64,000 nt of DNA from Paenibacillus sp. SY21-1 (GCF_005222705.1 NZ_STGF01000007.1:124001-188000); one strand, 5' to 3'; shown: positions 37,434 through 46,907, numbered from the stretch's first letter. Notes: generated from the letters alone by a model not told the origin. Numbers and translations are program-made.

Positions 37434-38063
37434 CTAACGTTTGCGTGTTTTGATCCGGTCAAACAGCCGATACAACAGGAATCCGGCAATCAGCCCTCCC
37501 AAATGCCCCCAAAGACTGACTCTCGGAACAATGATGGAATACAGAATCCCGAACACTAAAATCGCATACACCGTTTTGCGCGACTGCTCATCGAGCTGCA
37601 GCTTGCGAAACAAGGCAATAAATAAATATGCGCCAAATACGCCATAAATCGCTCCTGACGCCCCTACCCCCAGCAGCGGGTAATCTACGCCCTCCAGCGA
37701 GTAAGCCAGGGCACTGAGCAAGACTCCAGCTATCCCGGAGAGCAAATAAAAAACCAAGTAGCGCAGCGAGCCGATGAGCCGCTCTAACGGCGGGGCAAAT
37801 ACAAGCAAAGAAAACATATTGTATAACAAATGCTCCAGCCCGCTATGCATAAATATCGTGGTCACGTAGCGCCAGGGCTCGCCAAAAGCAAATGCGTCAT
37901 CGGGAAAGCTGACAAACCCGCCAAACTGGTACAATCGCTCGGGCATCATCGTCCCGGTTAAACCTACAATTGAGAAATAAAGCAAATTGGCTGCGATCAG
38001 AGCGACAGTAACTGGATAAAGCCGCACATATGACCGGAAGCTTTCATACCGGAGGAAAATCAT
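37434..38063 (-). CDS. Rhomboid-family intramembrane serine protease
   Basis: 209 residues, six membrane segments. The catalytic Ser is in GVGASGAIYGVFG and the His in LWGHLGGLIAGFLLYRLF; the conserved HxxxN-like region FMHSGLEHLLYNMFSL is present. It cleaves membrane proteins within the bilayer. It lacks the C-terminal TPR of Bacillus GluP. AAAGGAG is 8 nt before the ATG. First gene of a probable pair with the LysR gene. Confidence 0.92.
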   Translation of the reverse strand: MIFLRYESFRSYVRLYPVTVALIAANLLYFSIVGLTGTMMPERLYQFGGFVSFPDDAFAFGEPWRYVTTIFMHSGLEHLLYNMFSLLVFAPPLERLIGSLRYLVFYLLSGIAGVLLSALAYSLEGVDYPLLGVGASGAIYGVFGAYLFIALFRKLQLDEQSRKTVYAILVFGILYSIIVPRVSLWGHLGGLIAGFLLYRLFDRIKTRKR

Positions 38064-38091
38064 CGCATCCGCTCCTTTGCAATACGATCAT

Positions 38092-38121
38092 TGGACAAGT
38101 TCGTTTCCTTACGATTATAAT
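38092..38121 (+). promoter_or_regulatory. Promoter of tpx
   Basis: TGGACA at 38092-38097, 18-bp spacer, TATAAT at 38116-38121, 44 bp before the start codon. Confidence 0.6.
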
Positions 38122-38165
38122 AAATTTGGTAATGCCAAACCACCTTGGAGGAGGAAACATCTATC

Positions 38166-38684
38166 ATGACTCAAGAACGCAATGGGGCTGTACAATTCAA
38201 AGGCAACCCGATAACATTGGTTGGACCGGAATTAAAAGCAGGAGACAAAGCTCCTGAGTTTGTATTAAACAAATCGCTCGTTGAAACAGTCTCATTAAGC
38301 GATTATGCAGGCAAAATCAAATTGATCAGCGTTGTTCCTTCCATCGATACCGGCGTATGCGACGCGCAAACGCGCCGTTTCAACGAAGAAGCTGCAGCGC
38401 TTGGCGAGAATGTCGCCATTCTAACCGTAAGCGTGGATCTGCCATTCGCACAGGCTCGCTGGTGCGGAGCGGCTGGCATCGACAAGGTTGTACTGCTAAG
38501 CGACTATAAAGCTCATAGCTTCGGCGAAGCGTATGGCGTATACATTAAAGAGCTTGGTCTTGATCACCGTGCCATTTTTGTCATCGACGCCAACGATACG
38601 GTCAAATATGTTGAATATTTGCCGGAAATGACTGAGCATCCCGACTACGAAAATGCAATTGCAGCGGTTAAAGAGCTGCTTTAG
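38166..38684 (+). CDS. tpx: Thiol peroxidase
   Basis: 172 residues, atypical 2-Cys peroxiredoxin that reduces peroxides with thioredoxin. The peroxidatic Cys is in [15 protein letters not shown], the resolving Cys in [12 protein letters not shown], and GDKAPEFVL opens the fold. Start at the ATG at 38166 with GGAGGAGG upstream. It has its own promoter and terminator, so monocistronic. Confidence 0.96.
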   Translation: MTQERNGAVQFKGNPITLVGPELKAGDKAPEFVLNKSLVETVSLSDYAGKIKLISVVPSIDTGVCDAQTRRFNEEAAALGENVAILTVSVDLPFAQARWCGAAGIDKVVLLSDYKAHSFGEAYGVYIKELGLDHRAIFVIDANDTVKYVEYLPEMTEHPDYENAIAAVKELL

Positions 38685-38696
38685 GCCATTACGTGC

Positions 38697-38736
38697 AAAC
38701 AAAGCGAGTGAAGGACACCCCTTCCTCGCTTTGTTT
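38697..38736. terminator. Terminator of tpx
   Basis: AAACAAAGCGAG (38697-38708) pairs with CTCGCTTTGTTT (38725-38736), with an inner GAAGG/CCTTC pair. The symmetric arms may also end the convergent gene at 38748. Confidence 0.88.
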
Positions 38737-38747
38737 ATTGTCATACG

Positions 38748-39140
38748 TTATTTAATTAGAAAGGCAGACATCTTCTTGTCGAGCGTACGGTATATATCAA
38801 GAATCACTCTATAATTGGAGCCGAGATCGCCAAGCGAGCCGCGGGACGCCGAATAGATATCGACGGCTGATTGCAGCGGATTTACGCTGATTACAGAAAT
38901 CGTAATATCCATCGTTCTTCCAAATACAGTCCGCTTCTCAAGCACAATCTCTCCAACGGACTGAACCTCGTGCAGAACTTTGTAGCCTTGCATCTTTTTG
39001 AGAGTGGAAATAACCTCTTCCCATGCTTTGTCCTTAGGCAACTTGTAGAAATGAGATTTGAGCATTGGATCCTTCGCCCTGTCGCCCGTCTGTTCATGAC
39101 TGCGCAGCAGCCCGATCAAGGTCCGTTTAAGCAAAAACAA
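38748..39140 (-). CDS. Small conserved protein, possibly DUF1499
   Basis: About 130 residues. Cytosolic mixed alpha/beta domain: KDKAWEEVISTLKKMQGYKV, EIVLEKRTVFGRTMDITISV, then SAVDIYSASRGSLGDLGSNY and a C-terminal helix. The arrangement recalls DUF1499 proteins, which I cannot verify. GGAGGGGG precedes two possible TTG starts (39140, 39134); an ATG further upstream lies inside the preceding RNA region and has no site. Function unknown. Confidence 0.65.
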   Translation of the reverse strand: MFLLKRTLIGLLRSHEQTGDRAKDPMLKSHFYKLPKDKAWEEVISTLKKMQGYKVLHEVQSVGEIVLEKRTVFGRTMDITISVISVNPLQSAVDIYSASRGSLGDLGSNYRVILDIYRTLDKKMSAFLIK

Positions 39141-39203
39141 TCTCCCCCTCCGACATCTATATACATTACTCTCTATAATACCATGTTTTATGCTATGAAA
39201 AAA

Positions 39204-39428
39204 GAGCAATCAGCGGGATTAACCGACAGATGCTCTTCGCTGTTTGTAGAAACCCGCGTATGCCGTCCGACTCACATGTTTCTGAACCTGCTAACGCAGG
39301 TGGGTGACCGCAAAAGCGCTTTTGAGATCCCGTTTCGGGGGCGTGTCAGCTACGCTTCGATATTGGTCTCCCGTGAAACAGCCATTGGTTCAAAACAGCG
39401 TAAAGCCGTAACGTACATCGCAGGAGGT
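39204..39428 (-). ncRNA. Probable small RNA, 6S-like
   Basis: A non-coding transcript with its own promoter and terminator. The closing stem pairs CGCTGTTT...AACC (39400-39387) with GGGTT...AAACAGCG (39255-39238), enclosing a long rod with internal hairpins, such as CACCTGC/GCAGGTG. The hairpin GAGCA...TGCTC (39203-39236) plus a T run ends it. Size (about 225 nt), long interrupted rod and the GGACGGCAT-type 3' side resemble 6S RNA, the RNA polymerase regulator. A CCTCC near the 5' end could act as an anti-SD. The family assignment is tentative. Confidence 0.5.
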
Positions 39429-39434
39429 ATTGTT

Positions 39435-39463
39435 ATTATAGTCCGAATACACACAAATGTAAA
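39435..39463 (-). promoter_or_regulatory. Promoter of the 6S-like RNA
   Basis: Minus-strand TTTACA (39463-39458), 17-bp spacer, TATAAT (39440-39435): near consensus, with no protein start downstream, which argues for a stable RNA gene. Confidence 0.8.
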
Positions 39464-39477
39464 CGTCCGTCCGCCTG

Positions 39478-40275
39478 TTATTTGCTTCCGTTCTCCGCCT
39501 CATCCTTCACGAGATCGATGCGGTCAAGCTCTGCAGCCTTCTCCGCTTCCTCTTCTTCAGCAATTCTGGCGCGTTCCGCCATGTCCTGCAGCTTCTGGTA
39601 GATCAAGTAGAAATTCCAGAACGACAGGTAAGCGATGATACTTCCCATAAAAAACGGAATCAAAAATGTAAATCTGGTGCTAAAAAACATGACCGCCCCT
39701 GCCATCAGAGCCGTCGATAAGGAACGAAACGGCTTGCCGATCGTAATAAGCACCGCATTTTTCAGCAATTGAAACGTTTTCATATGATAGTGGACAAGCA
39801 TGGAGAAAAAATTAAACAGCGAAATGATAAGTAGAATCAAAAAAGCGATAAAAATATACGAAAGCAAATTAAACTGCTCTTTGTAGACAATAAAGTCAAC
39901 GACCATAATGACAAGCAGCAGCGTGTATACGATTCCGCCGAGCAAACTTTGTTTGTAATTCTCCTTGTACCCTTTAAAATACGTCTTGAACAAAGGTACG
40001 TCAACCTCGCCCATTACCCACTTCCGCGCAACGGCAAACATCGCCGCAGTGGCCGGAAACAACGTGAACGGCGCTACGATCGCCATCAAGATCATAACAA
40101 AATATACTTGACCCATAACTTCGGCCTCAGTGCCTTCTCCAGGCACCAGCAACGGAACCGAGACGATAATAAATGGAATCGAGCATATGATCCACAACAC
40201 GTTAATGACCGCGAGCCGCATAATCCATTCGGAAATCCGGTAAAAACCGCCCATTAAGCCTCTAGGTTCCATCAA
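39478..40275 (-). CDS. YesL-family membrane protein (DUF624)
   Basis: 265 residues with about five membrane segments (VINVLWIICSIPFIIVSVPL, MILMAIVAPFTLFPATAAMF, two in the middle, FLIPFFMGSIIAYLSFWNFY). A charged C-terminal tail follows (KLQDMAERARIAEEEE). The opening MGGFYRISEWIMRLAVINVL is characteristic of YesL proteins, often found near sugar ABC transporters and sporulation genes, function unknown. No transporter is adjacent here. Confidence 0.85.
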   Translation of the reverse strand: MMEPRGLMGGFYRISEWIMRLAVINVLWIICSIPFIIVSVPLLVPGEGTEAEVMGQVYFVMILMAIVAPFTLFPATAAMFAVARKWVMGEVDVPLFKTYFKGYKENYKQSLLGGIVYTLLLVIMVVDFIVYKEQFNLLSYIFIAFLILLIISLFNFFSMLVHYHMKTFQLLKNAVLITIGKPFRSLSTALMAGAVMFFSTRFTFLIPFFMGSIIAYLSFWNFYLIYQKLQDMAERARIAEEEEAEKAAELDRIDLVKDEAENGSK

Positions 40276-40320
40276 TTACGCCTCCACAAAAGTAGTTTGC
40301 TCCCGAGATAAGCTCCCATA

Positions 40321-40368
40321 AAACAGGGAAGCCCGAAACCCCGCAAGGCAACGGACTTCCCGATGTTT
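40321..40368 (-). terminator. Terminator of cshA
   Basis: CGGGAAGTCCG pairs with CGGGCTTCCC on the minus strand (40352-40361 with 40326-40335), with outer AAAC/GTTT, just past the helicase stop. Confidence 0.75.
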
Positions 40369-40376
40369 ATGCTTAT

Positions 40377-41948
40377 TTATTCTGCGCTTTTAGGACGACG
40401 GTTCTCCGGACGGCCTTCGCTGTTGCGTTTGCCGTAGGAGGAGCCGCTGCTGCGGCCTTCATAGCTGCTTCCGCCACGGTAACCGCCGCTTCCGCCGCCG
40501 CGACGATCGTCGCTGCGACCGCGATAGCCGCCGCCGCTTCCGCCGCGGTTGCCGCCGTACGAGGACGAGGAGCCGCTACGGTTAAATACGCGACCGTTGG
40601 AACGAACGTCCGGTCTGCGCTTCTTCGCGCGCAATGGCTCTTCCGGCGTCAATTCCACTTCTACATTTTTCTTCTCTCCTGTCAGCAATTTGATAGCCGC
40701 AGCAACAAGGTGCACGGAATCATATTGCTCAAGCAATTGGATGGAGATGGCTTTGTACTCGGAAAAATCATCATTTTGCACGATTTCGAGCAGACGCTCA
40801 GCCGTTACGCGTTGCTTGCCCTCAATCGCTTCCGCGATGCTAGGCAATGGCTTGCGGCTAATTTTTTGGCGCGTAATCTTCTCGATAAAGTGCAGATGAT
40901 CAGTTTCACGCGGCGTAACGAACGACCAAGCCGTGCCTTCTTTGCCAGCGCGGCCGGTACGACCGATCCGGTGAACGTAGCTCTCCGGGTCTTGCGGCAA
41001 GTCAAAGTTCACAACGTGGGAAACGCCCGATACGTCCAGACCGCGTGCAGCAACGTCGGTTGCTACGAGGACATCGATGCTTCCGTCGCGGAATTTGCGC
41101 ATAACGCTGTCGCGCTGATTCTGCGAAAGGTCGCCGTGCAAGCCGTCAGCGGAGTAACCGCGCTTCTGCAGCGCTTCGCTCAGCTCGTCAACACGACGCT
41201 TCGTGCGTCCGAAGATAATAGCCAGCTCAGGCGATTCCATGTCCAGCAAACGGCTAAGCGCTTCGAACTTCTGGCGCTCATGAACCTCGATATATGCCTG
41301 GTCGATGGATGGAGCCGTAATGTTCTTAGGAATAACGGATACGTGCTCCGGATTTTTCAGAAACTGCTGTGCAAGCTTCTGAATGTTCAGCGGCATAGTC
41401 GCCGAGAACAGCATGGTATGACGCTCTTCCGGAACCTGCTTCAGGATAGACTGGATGTCCTCCATGAAGCCCATGTCCAGCATTTCGTCCGCTTCGTCAA
41501 GAATGACGGTTTGCACATCTTCCAGACGAATCGTCTTGCGGTTGATGTGGTCAAGCAGACGACCTGGCGTACCGATAATAATTTGCGGCCTTTTCTTCAA
41601 TGCGCGGATTTGACGGCCGATTTCCTGGCCACCGTAAATCGGCAGCGAACGAAGACCTTTGTATCGAGTGAGCTTCCCGATCTCGTCAGCCACTTGGATT
41701 GCGAGTTCACGGGTCGGCGTCATAATCAATGCGACAATGCGATCCTCGCTTGTCGGAATTTTGTTAATGAGCGGAATTCCGAATGCCGCTGTTTTCCCTG
41801 TACCCGTCTGTGCCTGGCCAATTAAATCTTTGCCCTCCAAGGCAATCGGGATCGCTTTGTCCTGGATTGGAGTAGACTCCTCAAACCCAAGCTCCGTAAT
41901 TGCTTGCAACACCTTAGGTTCCAAGCCAAATTCAGCAAATGTTTTCAA
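40377..41948 (-). CDS. cshA: DEAD-box RNA helicase CshA
   Basis: 523 residues. All helicase motifs are present: Q motif ([13 protein letters not shown]), [37 protein letters not shown] in [24 protein letters not shown]. Opening and order closely match CshA, the main RNA-decay and ribosome-assembly helicase of Firmicutes. The C-terminal region has the CshA extension ([18 protein letters not shown]) and ends in a Gly/Arg/Ser-rich tail of ~80 residues. It is the second RG-tailed helicase of the window. Confidence 0.93.
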   Translation of the reverse strand: MKTFAEFGLEPKVLQAITELGFEESTPIQDKAIPIALEGKDLIGQAQTGTGKTAAFGIPLINKIPTSEDRIVALIMTPTRELAIQVADEIGKLTRYKGLRSLPIYGGQEIGRQIRALKKRPQIIIGTPGRLLDHINRKTIRLEDVQTVILDEADEMLDMGFMEDIQSILKQVPEERHTMLFSATMPLNIQKLAQQFLKNPEHVSVIPKNITAPSIDQAYIEVHERQKFEALSRLLDMESPELAIIFGRTKRRVDELSEALQKRGYSADGLHGDLSQNQRDSVMRKFRDGSIDVLVATDVAARGLDVSGVSHVVNFDLPQDPESYVHRIGRTGRAGKEGTAWSFVTPRETDHLHFIEKITRQKISRKPLPSIAEAIEGKQRVTAERLLEIVQNDDFSEYKAISIQLLEQYDSVHLVAAAIKLLTGEKKNVEVELTPEEPLRAKKRRPDVRSNGRVFNRSGSSSSYGGNRGGSGGGYRGRSDDRRGGGSGGYRGGSSYEGRSSGSSYGKRNSEGRPENRRPKSAE

Positions 41949-41998
41949 ACTTTTCTCAAACTCCTTTTATCTACAGCCTACTTAAGAATATCCAAACC

Positions 41999-42007
41999 AT
42001 TATAGCA
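41999..42007 (-). promoter_or_regulatory. Extended -10 promoter of cshA
   Basis: Minus strand TGCTATAAT, a TGnTATAAT extended -10, about 50 bp before the cshA start. No good -35 box is seen. Confidence 0.45.
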
Positions 42008-42200
42008 CATAATCAAGCATGAATACCAGCTAACCGTTTAAAGACATACTAACGTTGCATATTCGGCAGCTGCGCTTCCTATGCAAGCTCTCTCGCTTTG
42101 CATCCCGAACTCCGGTCATTTGTGAAACGGATGCCGTTTGGTCCAAGCTGCGCATGGCCGCTCAGGGGGGATAACCATTAACGCTTTTGTACTGAAGCGC

Positions 42201-43016
42201 ATGTATACGATAATCGTCATGATTGCGGGCTCGCTGCTCGTCGCCGCCGGCTTCAACCTCTTTCTTGTGCCTCATCAGCTGCTAAGCGGAGGCGTATCCG
42301 GCATCGCCATGATGGCCGGCTACATAATCGGAGGAAACATCGGAGTCTTGTACCTCGTGCTGAATATTCCGCTCTTGATTTGGGGATGGTTCGCAGCGGG
42401 ACACCGTTTTATCTACTGGAGCATGTTTTCCGTCGCCGCCTCCACCCTTTTCCTTCAACTGATACCGGTCAAGGAGCTGGCAAGCGACATCGTGCTCGGC
42501 TCCGTGTTCGGGGGGCTTTTGATTGGCCTCGGAACCGGTCTGCTCCTGCGCTTCGGCGGCTCCTCGGGCGGCTTCGATATCGTCGCCTCCATAGCCACCC
42601 GCAAACGGGATTTGCCTGTGGGCATGCTTATCTTTATTTTGAACGCCGCCGTCATTGCCGTGCTTGTGCTGTTCACTAAAAATTGGAATTCGGCGTTGTA
42701 TTCGCTTGTGTCGATTTTTTCCGCCGGAAAAATTGTCGATCTGATTCACGTCAGACATCACAAGCTGACGGCTTTTATCGTAACGACCAAAACGGACGAG
42801 CTGCTGGCAAAGCTGCTGACGCATCCCCGGGGCATTACCATTATTCAAACGAGAGGCGCTTTTTCGTCGGCCACCCATGACATGCTGATGACCGTCCGCA
42901 CCAAATACGAATTGTCGGAGCTGTGCAAAGCCGTCAAGCAGGTCGATCCGCGCGCCTTTATCAACATTGTGGAAACGGTCGGGGTAATCGGCGATTTTTA
43001 TCGTCCAAAAGAGTGA
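42201..43016 (+). CDS. YitT-family membrane protein
   Basis: 271 residues from the ATG at 42201. Five or six membrane segments (IIVMIAGSLLVAAGFNLFLV, GGVSGIAMMAGYIIG, IVLGSVFGGLLIGLGTGLLL) and a cytosolic C-terminal DUF2179 domain (HHKLTAFIVTTKTDELLAKL, HPRGITIIQTRGAF). This is the YitT architecture; function unclear. The start is unresolved: GGGGGG at 42165-42170 lies 6 nt before an in-frame ATT at 42177, which would be a rare start codon, whereas the ATG has only a weak site. Confidence 0.88.
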   Translation: MYTIIVMIAGSLLVAAGFNLFLVPHQLLSGGVSGIAMMAGYIIGGNIGVLYLVLNIPLLIWGWFAAGHRFIYWSMFSVAASTLFLQLIPVKELASDIVLGSVFGGLLIGLGTGLLLRFGGSSGGFDIVASIATRKRDLPVGMLIFILNAAVIAVLVLFTKNWNSALYSLVSIFSAGKIVDLIHVRHHKLTAFIVTTKTDELLAKLLTHPRGITIIQTRGAFSSATHDMLMTVRTKYELSELCKAVKQVDPRAFINIVETVGVIGDFYRPKE

Positions 43017-43154
43017 GCCTTCTGTGCGAATATGGATTTTATGCTCAGTCCCTATGTTTTTGAATTTGATCCTGATATAATATTCCTATCCCGTAGCTTT
43101 TGGTTTCTTGCCATAGATTTCCCCTGAACATTAAATATGAAAGGGTGATGCTCG

Positions 43155-43349
43155 ATGGATATGGAAACGGTCAAATTGTCTCAAATTGTAGAAAAGCTTG
43201 CACCAGAGCTTAGTCCTTTTCTCACACCGCGCGAAATGGACATGAGCATCGTGCTGCGCGACGGCTTCGATTATTTGGAGCCGGCGGACGCTATGGAAAT
43301 TGTGCAGCACAGCATTTGCAATCAGCAGAGAGAAGCTTGGTTACAATGA
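43155..43349 (+). CDS. Small hypothetical protein
   Basis: 64 residues, acidic and soluble (LSQIVEKLAPELSPFLTPRE, IVLRDGFDYLEPADAMEIVQ). AAGGGTG precedes the ATG by 7 nt and a strong terminator follows, so it is a believable single-gene unit. No family recognised. Confidence 0.6.
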   Translation: MDMETVKLSQIVEKLAPELSPFLTPREMDMSIVLRDGFDYLEPADAMEIVQHSICNQQREAWLQ

Positions 43350-43377
43350 GATTGCGGGACATCTGAATTACGCAAGC

Positions 43378-43411
43378 GCCAGCCGAATTATACCTTCGGC
43401 TGGCTTTTTTT
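43378..43411 (+). terminator. Terminator
   Basis: GCCAGCCGAA pairs with TTCGGCTGGC, then seven T residues. Ends the small gene at 43155-43349. Confidence 0.92.
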
Positions 43412-43497
43412 CAAAAAAAGGATGACCTCCATCTCTCCCTGCTTTATAATTTGGTATACTTTCATATTTTTTAGACAGCCAACAGGGAGAGGGCATT

Positions 43498-44706
43498 ATG
43501 GACATCATCATATCCACATTACTGCTGCTGTACAGTATGCTCGCCGGCACCGGGAGCGAAAGCTCCTCCGCTGGGCAACTTGCGTTAACCTATCTGGAAG
43601 CCGTTTCCAATCATGCCTCAAGCGCGCAGAACGCTCCGCTTGGCGGCTACCGCCCGGGCGTATCCGTCGATGGAGGCATGCATTCGGTCAAAAAAGATCC
43701 TCAGCCGGACACACCGGCCATAAAAGGCATATACGTGACCGCCCACAGCGCCGGCGGCGAGCGGATGCCATCGCTGCTCAAGCTCGTGAAGGACACGCAG
43801 TTGAACAGCATGGTCATCGACATCAAGGACGACAATGGCTTCATAACGTTCCCGACCACTTCGCCCGAGCTTCTTGAGATCGGCGAGCCTAAACGGTATA
43901 TAGCGGATATCGGCAAGCTGATGTCAACGCTCAAGCAGAACGACATTTATCCGATTGCCAGAATTGTCGTATTTAAAGATGCGGTATTGGCGCGCAAAAA
44001 GCCGGAGCTCTCCTTCCTCAACCAGGACGGAACGATCTGGAAAAACAATCGCGGCGAAAGCTTTGTCAATCCATACAGCAAGGAAGTATGGGATTACAAC
44101 ATCGCCGTAGCCAAAGAAGCAGCCAAGATGGGCTTTCGCGAAATTCAATTCGATTACGTTCGCTTCCCTGAAGGCTTTGACGGCAAATCGTCATCTCTTC
44201 TATACAGCAAAAGCAAGACTGACAAAAGCCGCGTAGAAGCTGTGAGCAGCTTCGTCGGTTATGCGCGAGAGCAGCTTGAGCCGCTCGGCATCAGAGTTTC
44301 CGTCGATATTTTCGGCTACGCTGCCTCGGTCCCCTCAGCGGAGGAAATCGGTCAGGATTTCGTGCAAATATCCAATCATGTCCATGTCATCTCGCCTATG
44401 ATTTATCCAAGCCACTACAGCACAGGCTGGTTTAAGCAGAAGGCTCCCGACCTCCATCCGTACGAAACGGTGACAGGCGCGATGCTCGATACGCATAAAA
44501 AGCTCGATTCCGCCGGCGAGTTAAAGCCGATTATCAGACCATGGATTCAGGACTTTACCGCCAGCTGGCTGGGCGAGGGAAATTATATGAGGTACGGAAA
44601 AGCAGAGGTCGAGGCTCAAATTCAAGCTTTGCACGATAACGGAATCGAGCAGTACCTGCTATGGAATGCAGGCAATAAATACACACCCGACGTAGATTAC
44701 AACTAA
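43498..44706 (+). CDS. Putative secreted glycoside hydrolase, DUF4015 family
   Basis: 402 residues. A hydrophobic start (MDIIISTLLLLYSMLAGTGS) suggests export. The TIM-barrel domain follows from about residue 75: GIYVTAHSAGGERMPSLL, MVIDIKDDNGFITFPT, DIYPIARIVVFKD, EIQFDYVRFPEG (probable catalytic Asp), ISPMIYPSHYSTGWF and IRPWIQDF. These match DUF4015/GHL-type putative glycoside hydrolases. Substrate unknown, possibly a cell-wall or exopolysaccharide glycan. GGGAGAGGG upstream of the ATG. Confidence 0.88.
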   Translation: MDIIISTLLLLYSMLAGTGSESSSAGQLALTYLEAVSNHASSAQNAPLGGYRPGVSVDGGMHSVKKDPQPDTPAIKGIYVTAHSAGGERMPSLLKLVKDTQLNSMVIDIKDDNGFITFPTTSPELLEIGEPKRYIADIGKLMSTLKQNDIYPIARIVVFKDAVLARKKPELSFLNQDGTIWKNNRGESFVNPYSKEVWDYNIAVAKEAAKMGFREIQFDYVRFPEGFDGKSSSLLYSKSKTDKSRVEAVSSFVGYAREQLEPLGIRVSVDIFGYAASVPSAEEIGQDFVQISNHVHVISPMIYPSHYSTGWFKQKAPDLHPYETVTGAMLDTHKKLDSAGELKPIIRPWIQDFTASWLGEGNYMRYGKAEVEAQIQALHDNGIEQYLLWNAGNKYTPDVDYN

Positions 44707-44748
44707 AAGGTCACTATTCGGCACAGCAAGGATACCTGCCGGAAATAC

Positions 44749-44793
44749 AAGCGCCCCGCCCGGTTAGCAGCGGCTAACCGGACGGGGCGCTTT
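44749..44793. terminator. Bidirectional terminator
   Basis: A long GC-rich stem (AAGCGCCCCG...CGGGGCGCTTT, with inner CCGGTTAGC / GCTAACCGG) between the convergent DUF4015 and pfkA genes. Confidence 0.9.
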
Positions 44794-44805
44794 CTTCATG
44801 ACGGC

Positions 44806-45774
44806 TTATTGCGACAAACGCAAAGCAAGCTCGTACATGTTCATATTAAAAGCCTTTTTCGTATTGACAACCGTATCGATATCCGTCGTGATCAGCTCGC
44901 CTTTCACGACGCCGCACGCTTTGCCGCTATCGCCTTCCATAAGCTTCCTAACGGCAAAATCGCCCAGTCGGCTAGCCAGAATCCGGTCGGCAGCAGTAGG
45001 CGTGCCTCCGCGCTGAATGTGTCCAAGCACGGTTACGCGCGGCTCGATGCCGCTGTTCGCCGTAATTTGCTGAGCGACATCCTCGCCTGTGCCGGCGCCT
45101 TCCGCGACTACGATAATACTGTGGCGTTTGCCCTTGGCAAAGTTCGTTTTCATCCGGTCGGCAACCTCGGACAGCTCGAAAGGAACCTCAGGAACCAGAA
45201 TCGTCTCGGCTCCGCTCGCAAGGCCCGCATGCAAAGCGATATCGCCGCAATGGCGTCCCATAACCTCAACGATGGACGAGCGCTCATGCGAAGACATCGT
45301 ATCGCGGATTTTATTAATCGCGTCCACCACGATGCTAACGGCCGTATCAAATCCAATCGTAAAGTCGGTGAACGGAATATCGTTATCGATGGTGCCCGGC
45401 AGCCCCATCGTTTTGATTCCGAGCTTGCTTAGCTTGTTCGCGCCTTGATAGGAGCCGTCTCCTCCGATGACGACCAAGCCGTCAATCCCTCTCGAACGCA
45501 GCACCTCGGCGCCGCGCTGCTGTCCTTCCGGTGTCAGAAACTCCTTGCAGCGTGCGGTTTGCAGAATCGTTCCTCCACGCTGGATAATGTCTCCGACGCT
45601 GCGCAGATCCATTTGGCGCAAATCGTCATTAATAAGTCCTTGATAGCCGCGTTGTACCCCGTATACATCCAATCCGTAAAAAAGTGCGCTCCTTACAACC
45701 GCCCTAACGGCTGCGTTCATTCCTTGCGAATCTCCTCCGCTGGTCAGTACCGCGATAGATTTGACTGCAGACAT
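44806..45774 (-). CDS. pfkA: ATP-dependent 6-phosphofructokinase
   Basis: 322 residues. Glycolytic enzyme phosphorylating fructose 6-phosphate. ATP site TSGGDSQGMNAAVRAVVR and GGDGSYQGANKLS; PGTIDNDIPFTDFTIGFDT carries the catalytic Asp; HIQRGGTPTAADRILASRLG is the family signature. Start at 45774 with GGAGG 8 nt upstream. The usual neighbours accA and pyk are not in this window; the next gene upstream on the strand is ytpB. Confidence 0.96.
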   Translation of the reverse strand: MSAVKSIAVLTSGGDSQGMNAAVRAVVRSALFYGLDVYGVQRGYQGLINDDLRQMDLRSVGDIIQRGGTILQTARCKEFLTPEGQQRGAEVLRSRGIDGLVVIGGDGSYQGANKLSKLGIKTMGLPGTIDNDIPFTDFTIGFDTAVSIVVDAINKIRDTMSSHERSSIVEVMGRHCGDIALHAGLASGAETILVPEVPFELSEVADRMKTNFAKGKRHSIIVVAEGAGTGEDVAQQITANSGIEPRVTVLGHIQRGGTPTAADRILASRLGDFAVRKLMEGDSGKACGVVKGELITTDIDTVVNTKKAFNMNMYELALRLSQ

Positions 45775-45805
45775 GGTCCATACCTCCACTAATGTTTGTT
45801 TATAA

Positions 45806-46888
45806 TCAAGCCTGTTGTCTCCGAATCCAGATGCTGTGCATGAGAAAAAACAGACGCGTTAATGGGCTGTTCTTCATTAGCTTCCTTGTTACACCCTTCA
45901 CTTCCGCCTGATGGCGGACCTTCGGATCCGATAGATAAAGGGCAAGCAGCCCTTCAATAATCAGACGATGGAACCGGGAGGCCGGCAATCTCTCGACATC
46001 CTCCCGCGCCCGGCTTGCAATAAAGCCGAAGCGCTCAACAAGCAGATCTTCTCCGTCGTAATAATCACAAAAATTCAAATCGCCCCCGGCCTCATCCTCT
46101 GCCTGATCGATTAAATAATCAAGCAAAATATGCAGGCAGCAAACGTGAGGGAAATAAATGTGCTTAACGGCTGCGGCATCTTCCTGAGAGAGCCCCTTTT
46201 CGCTTCCCGCGAGAAAGAGCATAAACATGCCGAGCGTAGATCCCGCCGCCGCCGCGAACTCATTCCATTTCAGTTCGGGATAGCGGCTGCGATGGTTCTC
46301 CCACCACGATAGCAAGGCCGGCTCGCGCTGCCCTTTGCTAATATGCTTATGTACCTGCAAATCGCTGTACAGACGCACCAGTTCGATTACATGCGGCTTC
46401 ACGCTCTCATAAGAGGGCAGCTGCGCTGTCTGCAGCTGACAAATGCGCACCAAATGCCGCAAATAACCGCCGTCGTCCCGCTCCCTGCGATGGGCGTAAT
46501 AATCTCCAGGCTGGGCGGATGGCTCGACCGCATCAAGCATCGCCTGGTGCAGCAGCCTAAAATCGGCAGGGTCCTGCGACGTGCTTCGGTCGCATAAGTT
46601 GTCCAAATAATCGCTTATCGTCTGCAAGGCAACGATGAGCGGAATGAGTATATGGCGCTGCCTGAGATTGGCAGCCGCATACACGCCTCCGCCTTGGCAA
46701 TGAAACTTTTTCTCGGCCATGCTGCCGAGCGCCTGCTGCCGCAGCTCGGAATCGGGAATCCGCTCGGCAAATTGGCGAAGCTGCTTCAGCTCCCGCTCCA
46801 CACCAGGCAACACATACTTGTATACGCGGTACATAAGCCCAATTGGTCCTTTAGGCGCATAATGGCCTGAAAGCGTCGTTAGCCGCAT
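45806..46888 (-). CDS. ytpB: YtpB-like tetraprenyl-beta-curcumene synthase
   Basis: 360 residues (DUF2600). In Bacillus YtpB cyclises a C35 isoprenoid to tetraprenyl-beta-curcumene, precursor of sesquarterpenes. Here QTISDYLDNLCDR and LHILLDYLIDQAEDEAGGDL give the Asp-rich metal-binding segments of a terpene-synthase-like helical fold, though the family lacks a plain DDxxD. The start at 46888 follows AAAGGGGCGGGGG. Overlapping context: the small gene 46908-47225 ends 19 bp upstream and is likely cotranscribed. Confidence 0.88.
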   Translation of the reverse strand: MRLTTLSGHYAPKGPIGLMYRVYKYVLPGVERELKQLRQFAERIPDSELRQQALGSMAEKKFHCQGGGVYAAANLRQRHILIPLIVALQTISDYLDNLCDRSTSQDPADFRLLHQAMLDAVEPSAQPGDYYAHRRERDDGGYLRHLVRICQLQTAQLPSYESVKPHVIELVRLYSDLQVHKHISKGQREPALLSWWENHRSRYPELKWNEFAAAAGSTLGMFMLFLAGSEKGLSQEDAAAVKHIYFPHVCCLHILLDYLIDQAEDEAGGDLNFCDYYDGEDLLVERFGFIASRAREDVERLPASRFHRLIIEGLLALYLSDPKVRHQAEVKGVTRKLMKNSPLTRLFFLMHSIWIRRQQA

Positions 46889-46907
46889 AGCCCCCGCCCC
46901 TTTCGGA

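Noticed and set aside
38871..39638. A 255-codon plus-strand frame
   Set aside because: It crosses three minus-strand features (small gene, promoter-terminator RNA unit, yesL) and has no protein-like composition.
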